From Locusta migratoria (Eukaryota > Arthropoda > Insecta > Orthoptera > Acrididae), in the NCBI GenBank assembly GCA_026315105.1, contig CM048750.1, forward strand, positions 401,105,002 through 401,169,001: DNA of 64,000 nt. The letters run 5' to 3'. The position numbers were made by a program, and so were the translations under genes. How positions within the stretch are numbered: the stretch's first letter is position 1; every line of letters begins with the position of its first letter. The notes under the pieces are model-generated. The model was not told the DNA's origin, ran no database searches, and was given only the letters and a program-made list of their open reading frames with translations. Below, one piece after another: positions 32,716 to 42,814 of the stretch.

Positions 32716-32846
32716 GTTTGGTATATTGATGGTCTACAGTTGGTTTATATGTCGCAACATTTACTGGCTCGTTCTAGTGCTGTATGGCACTGACAGCTGG
32801 TAACGTATTCAGAATCAGGCCCACAATATGTTTATATCTTTTGCGT

Positions 32847-33275
32847 GACATTACTGTAGACTGGGATACCAGCCGTCTGCTTTGACCCATGACGTCATCA
32901 AGATGTCGGAAATTCAGTATCTTTATACTTATGAATTGTAGATAGTAATAATCAGTAGTTATTATAGATAAGACTGTACCATCAATCACAGGACTTAGCC
33001 CAAAAAATCGCGCCTTCGGCGCTCACACACGAACAACATAAAACAATAATAATCTCTCGGTTAACCTACAACCTAACCATCAGAGACACGCTACATATCA
33101 CTTTTTTAACACGAAACATCAATCTGTTTTCTTTGTAAACAAATGATCGTCTTTAACTCAACCATCACATAATCACTCACCCCTTTTACAAACACACACG
33201 CACCTCAAAACTACCGCGCTGCAATGACGTCACGGGTCAAAGCTGACTGGTGGTATCCCTATCTACAGGTGAGCC
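32847..33275. mobile_element. MITE of 429 bp, copy 1
   Basis: Left end GACATTACTGTAGACTGGGA and right end, read in reverse, GGCTCACCTGTAGATAGGGA. The inverted ends share about 45 bp including CTTTGACCC and TGACGTCAT. A perfect 8-bp duplication TTTTGCGT flanks it (32839-32846 and 33276-33283). An 8-bp duplication is used by hAT and P superfamilies. No open frame. Copy 2 is at 34818-35246. Confidence 0.85.
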
Positions 33276-33283
33276 TTTTGCGT

Positions 33284-34817
33284 CCATATTGATTAAAATA
33301 TGATGTTGTGGTGGTGAGACTGAATTGTAAATGTAGCAGAAAGTCATTGTTAGTTTGGATAGAGGCAGCCTGATAAATGACGAATCGGTACAAAACACTA
33401 AAATTCATTCAGCTGAGAGCTAGATGCGCTCGGCCAACGCCCCCTAGATAAAAGGCCTGTGCGATGCCTGTCGAGTAGTCATACCACAAGGAAACTGTCT
33501 TACATAGCTTTGAACTGAACTTTGGGAATACGTGCGTGTTGCTCAATGTGTTTCAGAACGTTCATATTGTTGTTTGTGTGTTTCACAGAAAAATTTGTTG
33601 GTATGAGATATTTATGCAACATTAAATAAAATATCTTACTGATATTGGTATCGGACAATTCATATTTGTCACTCTCATACCAGCAAAAATCTGCACAAAG
33701 AATCGGTAAAACTGCAGAGTCTGTTGCCTGTGTTTGTGCGTATGTTGGCAGCTGTAAATAGATTGTTTCTGGACCGGAGATTCGGGCAGTAATAGCTCTT
33801 ACATACTAAAAACCTCTTGTTTAACCCAACTTTCAAGTAAAATGATCACTGTTTCGTACAGATCACAAAATAAATAAAACATATACCAGCTCTATGGTTG
33901 ACTGCTGTGGTGTTGCCAACATTTACAGCGTTTGGGCAACACACTGCAGTTTAGCCGAAGAATCACATAAATAACATTAGGAACATTGTGAAAGAGACTG
34001 TGCAGCATGAATGTATTCCCAAACTTATCACAATGCTACATTAGACAAATAGTTTGCTTGTGTTATGACTACTCTTGGCAGTCAGCGCACAGGCCTTGTA
34101 TCTAGATGGTGTTGGCTCGGCACAGTATGCAACGGCTACAGTCGAATATAGTAATTGTGTAATGAAATAGACTACCATAACAGGTTTACTGTGAATTTCT
34201 GGTATGTTAAAAATTTGTGGGTTTAGAACGATCCTGTCTAAATTTAAATTATGATGACTCTTATAACTAAGGAGTTCATCTATATCCACTTCAAGCCATA
34301 TAATGAGAACATGGGTTTACAATGTAGTAGGCCTAGTAAAGTAAAAATACGTTACTGTCCTATGTTAGTTATCCCAACCATAGGTAAGCTTACGTCCATG
34401 CAAGCCATGACAAAATAAAATTATCAAAGTTTTCAAAAACTTTAATCGGACATTGCGGTTTCAGTGTGTAGACATAGGTCTAAACTTTAGGCTCAACTAT
34501 TAGTTTTTACAACAGTTATTTTGGCTTATGTATAAATACATTAGTTGGCATTACCAACTCACTTCCACACTCTAATCAAACAACCTAATTTACATATCTG
34601 ACAGGACTACAGATCAGTCTTGCCACAACATAGATTAATGTGTAACTTTAGCTTGTAACAATAGCTGTAAACCTTGTATTTGATAAAAACTTCACTGAAT
34701 ATTTAGTTTGTGTGTATCTTGTGTTGAAACCTTTCCCCAAAATCCTTTACTATCTCACCTCATTTCGATAATACATGCTTCTATTATTATTTATGAATGT
34801 ACACTGAATCAATAAAT
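33284..34817. other. Intron sequence between the two MITE copies
   Basis: No gene or complete repeat seen. A short GCGCACAGGCCTTGTATCTA stretch at about 34085-34104 resembles an arm end of the inverted repeat at 21187-21255. Confidence 0.4.
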
Positions 34818-35246
34818 GGCATAACTGTAGACTGGGATACCACCTGTCTGCTTTGACACGTGATGTCATCAAGATGTTGGAAAACCAGTATATGGGATAT
34901 CTTAATACTTTTATATTGTAGATACAAATAATCTGTAGTTATTATAGATAACAGAATGTACCACGTCACAGGTCTTAGCCCAAAAATTCGGGCCATTGGT
35001 GCTTAAAAAAAAAAAAAAAAAAAAAAAAATCAGTTAACCTACATCTAACCATCAGAGAGAAGCTACAGATCACTTTTTAAACACAAAATATTAATCTCTT
35101 TTGTTTGTAAACAAACTATCGTCTTTAACGCAACCACCACAAATCACTCACGCCTTCTACAAACACGCACGCATCTCAAAACTACCACACTACGATGACA
35201 TCATGGATCAAAGCTGACTGGCGGTATCGCTGTCTACAGGTGAGCC
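34818..35246. mobile_element. MITE of 429 bp, copy 2
   Basis: Same order as copy 1: GGCATAACTGTAGACTGGGA at the left, the shared TATTATAGATAA and CCATCAGAGA blocks, and the CTGTCTACAGGTGAGCC end. A 25-base poly-A (35005-35029) replaces a mixed sequence of copy 1. The flanking octamers CAATAAAT and GAAAACAT match at 5 of 8 positions, so the duplication has decayed or the site differs. Confidence 0.8.
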
Positions 35247-35600
35247 GAAAACATTTTAATTTACTAAGTAACTATTAGTTATAAACAGTTAACGTTGTTA
35301 TAAATAATTTGAAACATGTATACTTTTCACATAACACGCTAAAGTTCAGTTACTGTATCACATCTGGTTTCTCAACACCTTCTCAACTGCAGGTTTATAC
35401 ATTCATAGCATTGTTAAAATAAACTTACATTTATCATAAAATGTTGGCAGTATTGTGATCAACACAAATTAACAAAATATTAAATCACATAAGAAATGTA
35501 CAGGGTAGCTTATGTTAATTTTGAATGTTTTGGAAGATTGAATTAAACATTATGGAAAGAATGGTCATTTACTAATATTATCCAGCCAACCATATGGATT

Positions 35601-36212
35601 GAAAATTATAGAGGGAAACTTTCCTGGTGGGATAAATAAAAATAGAAAAGAGATGACTTGCCAAAAGGACCAGCTCGTCGATAGATACGATTAAAATCGC
35701 ACACAAATACACATACAAGCTTTCGCCACCACTGGCAGCTTCTTCAGGAAAAAGAGGAAAAAAGGGGAGGAGAAAGGGAAGGATATGGGTTTTAAGGAAG
35801 TGGAAAAGGAGTCATTCCAATCCCAGGAGTGGAAGGACCCACCTTAGGGGACAAAAAAGAAGGTAAACAAATACACACACACTCACACATATCCAAACGA
35901 AAACACACCTAGACAGAAAAATGTCTGCCTAGGTGTGTTTGCGTTTGGATATGTGTGAGTGTGTATTTGTTTACCTTCTTTTTTGTCCCCTAAGGTGGGT
36001 CCTTCCACTCCTGGGATTGGAATGACTCCTTTTCCACTTCCTTAAAACCCATATCCTTCCCTTTCTCCTCCTCTTTTTTTCCTCTTTTTCCTGAAGAAGC
36101 TGCCAGTGGTGGCGAAAGCTTGTATGTGTGTTTGTGTGTGATTTTATTCATATCTATCGACGAGCCGGTCCTTTTGGCAAGTCATCTAGTTTCTATTTTT
36201 ATTTTTGTTTAT
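35601..36212. repeat. Near-perfect palindrome, arms about 290 bp, Penelope-type termini
   Basis: The left arm 35626-35915 and right arm 35922-36210 are inverted copies around a six-base loop (AGACA / TGTCT innermost pairs at 35911-35926). Both arms carry, in mirror order, CAAGCTTTCGCC, CTTCTTCAGG, a purine block, GGAGTCATTCCAATCCCAGG and ACCTTAGGGGACAAAAAAGA. I recognise this content as typical of the flanks of orthopteran Penelope-like elements, such as the one at 51.2-52.5 kb; that assignment is from memory. CCAACCAT(A/G)TGGATT is present at 35586-35600 and 36213-36227 and may be a target duplication. Confidence 0.8.
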
Positions 36213-36229
36213 CCAACCATGTGGATTTC

Positions 36230-37369
36230 ATTTTTTGTCTTGGTCAGTTAAATAGGATTTTGGTGGAAATAGTTTCTAGGCCTATCTGGTGTGGGTGGGA
36301 ACAATCATTTGTGTACAGGCATATTTAATTCAAAATAACACATATGGAGGATAAATTATTGGCATAATTTTCATTTTGAGGACAAAATGGTTTTCTCAAA
36401 TATGCCTATATGGGTTCAAATCACTGTAGGTGTGTGTGACAGCTTCTACTTGATATGTGGATGTTGGTAGTGAATGATGGTTAGTGTTGGCAGCCAGGTC
36501 AGGAGTGGTTTTCAGAGATTCAGTAGAAATATCTTTCATCTTTCTTTCCATAGCTTCAGTTCCAAACTTGTCTGTTGTTAAGTCCATAAAGGGCAAAACC
36601 TTACGAAGGGCTGTCCACTCTTGTTTTGAATTGTATTTTGGTAATGTCTGCTATGAACAGAGCTGGCAGAACAGCTGACTGTGTAGTTCTTAGAAATGTT
36701 ATATACTATAAAATATTCGATTTTCACGTACGATCCTTTGCCACAACCAGGTATTCTTTGACATTCATTGGCTTCGCCAACTCCCAGCCAAACAGTTACC
36801 TCCCAACCTAGCATTTATTCCAGGCTACACTACAGTTGAGGCTCTTACCATGATCAGTTTTTAAATTTCGTATTTTTCGGATTCCAATTGGCTCCCATAA
36901 TAGCAGAAGTGTTGCCAGCATTTGCATCATGAAGAGCAGCACCCTGGATTGCCCATAATAAAGCTTAGTAGCTCCATATAATTTTGTTTGGAATACAATT
37001 TGCTGAACGGGAAAAGTACATCCAGACTGCACGACGAGTGCAACAGTTTAATTAATGCTAATCAAATGTATTGACTGATAAAATTTATTGGTTGTGATTT
37101 GACAGTTTCCAGTCAAAGCTGTGCAATTAAAAAACCCTTACACCCATGTTATGATCAAGTTGGTTCGTGCCCTTAAAGATCTTCACTTCAGCTATTTCTG
37201 CAACAAAACTGCACTCTGTAATTCGAATTTATAAATATGAAACTTTTTTTATCGATGCACTTCTTTGAGACATAGAAGTCAAAAACATTGATCTATTTTC
37301 TGTGAATATGTCAATACTTTTGACTATATATTTTAGTTATTTTAACCTCTGGATAATTACTCACCTGTA
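36230..37369. other. Unrecognised intron sequence
   Basis: No domain or repeat boundaries seen. Small overlapping open frames at 36390-36810 on both strands have no family features. Confidence 0.4.
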
Positions 37370-38632
37370 CTCCCTGCTCAACCATTGAGTTTTGTTAAAA
37401 TTTTATGTGAACATTTGCATGTGTCCCCAATGAACACTGGCAAATTTTAAGTCTTGTCAAAGCAATACTGTCAGAGATATAGTCAGTTGTCTGATGCCAA
37501 GCACGATTTTGCACAGTGCAAGCATGAATTTCTGACAACTTTGATCTGTTATAACTCGGGCAGTTTGCTGGTGAAAAAAATGAAATTTGGCCATCTTATA
37601 CAATTTTACGCATTCTCTTAGGAATAGGCCTAATGATGAAAATAATTTTACATGCCAAACTTCAGAGTTTGGCGTCGTATATCTCAGGGACTAAAGCTAT
37701 GACAAATGTGAAAATTAGCATGTGGTAACCTAACAATACAAGTTTCTCAAACATACGTTTTATGTACTGCTTTCCAGTACTTAATGAAGTGCAACATTGA
37801 AGATTTTATAAAAAGATCAAAAAGATGGTATTTTTTACCTTATTTTGCAAAAAGCTGTTCTATAAAACTTCCCAAACTGTACTCATTAGAAAGACCATTG
37901 TTTTAACTGTAAAAAAAGTATATTTGGCCATCCAATGTGGGGGGAGCAATGCTAGATGATTTGAATCAAAGTTGAACGTGTAAATTGCTGTATAAAAAAG
38001 TGTAACCTGTGGATTCTTATACCTTCTAAAGTAAATGCATGCTGAACATGAAACTTAAAAAAGTTTGTGGCACAGGGATGTAGCATAAAAAAATTTCAGC
38101 TGCCACTATTTTTCAGTATTCTACAAAATTGTCTTAAACATCACAATTTTTGTGAGAAGGTGAAAATAGGGTATATTTGACACACCTTTTACAGGTGCTG
38201 GTTTCTAGTAAAGCTCCAAAACCAGTCTCATACGAAATGTTTATGTGGTTCCTTAAATCATGTTTAATTCTCAGCATTGACGAACAATGGTGCATAAATT
38301 GAAGCAATCTAGGCAGAAAAATAGTGCTCCGAAAAACGTTTTTCCCTTGGGTTTTTATATCTCTTCAATGAAAACCATGACAAACATGAAATTTTGCACA
38401 CAAAAATTTAGTAACATAAGATTTTCTTATGTACATTATATCATTCACACACTGCTTTCCCAATTTCTACAAAAATCAGTCAGTAAAATTACAAAGATGT
38501 ATCTCATTCAATTTGCTTTTTGATAATTTGTTTTCCATAATTGAATTGAATATATTCTGCTGGAATAAGCATGTTATCAAGCATCCAGAAAATCACTTTC
38601 GGTTTTCAGATGTCTGCTGACAAAACCTGAAA
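37370..38632 (+). repeat. Left arm of a very large inverted repeat
   Basis: Matches the complement of 39412-40710 along its whole length. Landmarks: CCAATGAACACTGGCAAATT, GATCTGTTATAACTCGGGCA, TTTGGCGTCGTATATCTCAG, GGTAACCTAACAATACAAG, GTGAGAAGGTGAAAATAGGG, TTTCTAGTAAAGCTCCAAAA and ATCTCATTCAATTTG. Within the arm, motifs with ATATCTC...ATGACAAA...TGAAA recur (37679, 38358), so the arm is itself built of degenerate units. No protein domain. Confidence 0.8.
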
Positions 38633-39411
38633 ATGACGAGCAAATATCAGGGGATCTATCACTTAAACAGGCTGCAATGCAGCAACGTGTGTCTGTGTTG
38701 TGTTGCATGTGGTTTTTATTTTTGAATTGATAAGTAATATCTCAAAATATTGCATTGCTCTCTTTGTTGATGTATTTTCCTTTGTGGTGCATTAAGACTT
38801 GGACACTATCCTTAAATTTGATTTCTGATCATAGAATAACAAATAATTTTTGCTCTGCTGACCAACTGTCCAGATTTGAGCCCAATTTTCTTCGAATAGA
38901 AGTTGCCTGTGTGGAATTTTGAGGGTAATTTCTTTCCGATCATCATTCAGGCATTGAATCATTACTTATTGATACACTGACATCCATTTCGAGAAGAATT
39001 TGTGACACTGGAAAGTAGTTAAACTAAGTTTCACAATACCTTGTATGGACGACTATTACAAAGACAGGATGTAGTTAACCATCATGTCATTGTAGGCAGT
39101 GCTGGGAGGTCAACTCTAAGACCAACACTGTGTCTACTATTCTTTGTGTTCAACCATGAAACAGTTTTTTTGGGCCAGCGTCAGGAGACAGGGTTGTAAA
39201 ACGGTCATTTAGTGGAGGGAGGCCTAGACAAATGCGAAGTCAGCATTTAAGGTAGTAGGTGAGGGAGGCTGCGGGACCTCAGTTTTGTAGTAGTCATCGC
39301 AATAAAGTGCAATGTAACCTGTCAATACACGAATAAAAAAATATGTATAGCAAAAGGTGGAGAACAGGTTGCTGCAGTGTAGCGTGTTAGCATTGTACAT
39401 TCCTTGAAGTT
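38633..39411. other. Spacer of the large inverted repeat
   Basis: About 780 bp between the arms. It contains a polyadenylation-like CAATAAAGTGCAATG at 39300 and no open frame of note. Either the loop of a fold-back element or the host sequence between two inverted insertions. Confidence 0.45.
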
Positions 39412-40343
39412 TTCAGGTACTGTTACAGCACATTGGAAAATAGAAAGCAATTTTCAGGAGCTCTTTCTGACTTTTCATCCTGTGAAATCAATTATGGAAC
39501 ACAGGATTTCTTAAAACCAAATTGAATGAAATAGATTTTTGTAATTTTTACAAAAATTGTAAGCTAGAACTGCTTTTTCTAGAAAAAGCTTGGAAAACTT
39601 TGTTTATGAGTTGTGTGCAGAGTTTTCATTAAGAGATAAAAAAAACCCAAAGGTAAATCACGTCCCCCCCCCCCCCCCCCTCAGTGCTATTTTTCCACAT
39701 AGTTTGCTTTGATTTATGTAGCATTTGTCAATATTGGGAATTAAACCCTTGCCTGTGGTTCCTTAAGACATGTTGCTTTGTGTGAGGTTTGAGGTTTTAC
39801 TAGAAACTGGTATTTGTAAAAGAAGTGTTTAATGTACCCTATTTTCACCTTCTCATAAAATTAGTCCTGTTTATGACAATTTTGTAGAATATTGGAAAAA
39901 AAGGAGGCTGAAATTTTTTATTCCACATCTCTTTGCTGCCAACAAATTAAGTATTATAAAGTTCAGCAGGCATTTACTTTAGAAGACATGAGGCCAAAGT
40001 TTACACTTTCTTCATACCATGATGTACCTATTCAACTTTGATTTAAATTATCTAGCTTTGTTAGGCTGCATTGGATAATTAATTACACTTTTTTGCAGTT
40101 AAAATAGTGGTATTTCTATTCAGTCCAGTTTGGAAAGTTAAATAGAAATTTTTAATAAATAAAATTAGAAAATACTGCATTTGTCTTTTTAAAAAAATTT
40201 CTACTTTGCATTTAATTCAGTATTGGAATGTGGTACATAATCAAAACTTTGTTTCTGAACCTTGTATTGTTAGGTTACCATATGCAAAGTTTCACATTCA
40301 CCATAGCTTTCTTCCCTGAGATATAAGACGCCAAACTTTGAAT

Positions 40344-40385
<42 letters not shown>

Positions 40386-40710
40386 ACTTTATTTGAGCAA
40401 CTTTTTCTGGCTGTATATGACATGTAAAATTATATTCAATATTATTCTTAACAGAATGTATACAATTGTGTAAGCTGCCCAAATTTCATTTCTTTCAACA
40501 AAATATTGCCCACATTATAACAGCTCAAAGTTGTGAAATTCACACACACCCTATGAAAGTCGCGTATCGTGCCAAGCAACTAATTATATCTTGGCCAGTA
40601 TTGCTACAGTGAGCCTTAAAATTTACCATTGTTCATTGAGGACATGTATGAATGTTCACATACAATATCATCGAAATCTGTGATAGTGGAGTAGAAAAAT
40701 GTTCAGAAAT
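39412..40710 (-). repeat. Right arm of the large inverted repeat
   Basis: Reverse copy of 37370-38632. It differs by scattered substitutions (roughly one in five by eye), a 17-base poly-C at 39664-39680 and a segment with a 36-base poly-T. The correspondence reaches CTCAATGAACAATGGTAAAT (complement near 40640). Confidence 0.8.
40347..40382. repeat. Poly-T run (36 T)
   Basis: Inside the right arm, after CTTTGAATAAA. It is missing in the left arm, so it arose after the arms were duplicated, or it is the tail of a minus-strand retroposon. Confidence 0.9.
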
Positions 40711-41084
40711 TAGGCGATTTGACATGGAATGACTCCTCTCACAATTGCCTTTATTAAAACCAGTCGTTTTTGACTAGCCATTTTGAAATCTAATCTCAAT
40801 TGCTACATCAGTAGTACACATAACCAAATTCATGATTATTATAATGGAAGTTTTGAGATGTGTTTTGGTGAAGAGTAGTACCCGTTGAACTCTACAGTGT
40901 ATAGTTTATTACAGGTTTATTCTCGTGTTTGCAGTGTGGGGAGAGTGATTAACATAGGTCAGTGTGGTGCTGACATATAATATTGTCTTAGCAAATCATC
41001 TGGTAGGGAGATGGAGTTAAATAGTGCTAGTTAAGATTATATGGCACTCTATTGTGGGATGAAGAAGACAACAAAAAGTCTAGT

Positions 41085-41195
41085 CCTCCCTTGGTCATGG
41101 GTGTTGTGCTGTTCTTAGCATACTTTAAAATAGTACGCAAGTCTAGCGACTGATGATCGCAATAGTTTGGTTCCATAGGTTTACAAACATATTTT
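41085..41195 (+). mobile_element. SINE or LINE 3' tail fragment
   Basis: GGTCATGGGTGTTGTGCTG, TAGCGACTGATGATCGC and TTTGGTTCCATAGGTTTACA resemble, block for block, the 3' half of the SINE family at 44517 (GGGCATGG..TTTGTGC, GGGACTCATGACC, AGTCCCATAAG, TACAAACATT). The tRNA head is absent. Confidence 0.5.
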
Positions 41196-42814
41196 TACAG
41201 CCCCTGCATTTTATTAGTTTATCTACACAGTAATGCGCCCCCCCCCCCTCCTCGCCCGAGGTCCCACAGGTCATTTGTGCTCATAATACAAAATATAGTT
41301 TGTTTTTCTGTTATACATCACGCTGTATGCAAATAAATTTAGTGCCAGTGTAGATACATATTTGCAGATACAAGTTGATTCAAAAGGACTTGCACATTTT
41401 TGATGATACTGATTCTAAAATAACTGTCATTTTTAAAAAGTAAAATATTTGTGTTCTCTTATAAAAACACCAAAAATGCATACACACATTAAGTAAATTT
41501 CAAACTATTCATTGTGAGCAAAATGCTGTACATGCGACCAAATTTTTAACTTTTACAGGCGTTCTGGGTTAACTACTGTACTATATTTGTTGTCATTGGA
41601 TATGAAATTGTTAAAATCCTTCACATCCCAGCATCACACCTTCCAGTTTGTTGTAGTTACAGTTCCTGTGATGGATGTGCTAAATCTCTGTAGTTTAAAG
41701 CTGTGGGTATAGAACACAATTCTTGTGTATATTGTGAATCTTATGAGAGCTTTTTATGGCTGGTGCTTACTTGTCACCTTGAACAGGTGTGTAGAGGCAA
41801 CAGACTATTAGTAAGTTGATAGACAATAACCAGTATAAAGCTCAGTGATAAAATTCAGCACTGGCATTCAATGTGATTAGAACATAAAGGAATAAATTAA
41901 CATGTCATGACAGGTGCTGAAATTTCTCCACATGAACAGCAAAAATGGAGTATGCCACTTTTTCACCATGTTTCACATACGTATTTCACTATGGCACATT
42001 ATAGAAAATCAGAAAGAAAGGGTGGGGAACGCTGATTGCTCAACTGCAGGTTTTTGATACTGTTAAGTCGCCTGGAGGGGTTCCAAATGTTGAAATACTG
42101 AAACAATTCATACATACAGTGAAAAATGGACATTCACATTGTATGGAGTCATTGGAAAAGGAGAAAAAAGAGAACAAGAGGAAAAGGCACAGCAGCTGAA
42201 AAGAGCCTATGATGAAATCAAACTTCTAAAAATGAAAAAGTTGATATTTTTAGCTGATACTGTAAGTGGCGCTTATTGAAGACAAAGTGGAAGATCTTAA
42301 TGTGACGAGTACGTTGTTAATTCAGTTGTGTAACAGTAAATGATGAACACTTTCCACATCATCAAAATTCAGTTTAACTACCAGTTTACATCCAAAAGGT
42401 GTGAGATATTAGATTTGCAATCAGCTGTAAGTATTTTGCCAGTACATTTTATTTCAGTTATTATCAATTTTGATGGTCAGATCAGTTATTCTTGTATTAG
42501 GAATAGATTTAAATTGAGTGTACTTTGTATCCATAATATTTCTTGTGTTATGTTGTGTGCTATATGCAGTGTATTATGGTTTACTCTGCCATTTGAAGGT
42601 ACACTAAAATGTCAGTTTGCCCAAGTATGAGGTATTAACTGTATTATCAAACATAATTTTGACATATAAAAAAGCAATAAAAATAGTTTATACATAAAGC
42701 ACCATAAAGATTCCATTTTACCCCTAAAAAGACAATTTAGGAAAATACAGTAAACACTGGATAAGTCCTGGAAAAATCAAGGAAATTTAATCAGTCAGGA
42801 GAGTGGCCACCCTG
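41196..42814. other. Unrecognised intron sequence
   Basis: A poly-C tract at 41237-41247. A short plus-strand frame at about 42140-42270 (EKREQEEKAQQLKRAYDEIK) looks like a charged coiled-coil fragment, but I cannot place it in a family. The 96-codon frame at 42340-42630 has no motif. Confidence 0.4.

Noticed and set aside
32716..32793. Continuation of the Derlin frame past 32715 (VWYIDGLQLVYM...)
   Set aside because: Departs from the family after FQ, runs to a stop, and the expected IWRP continuation is found at 56227 behind a good acceptor.
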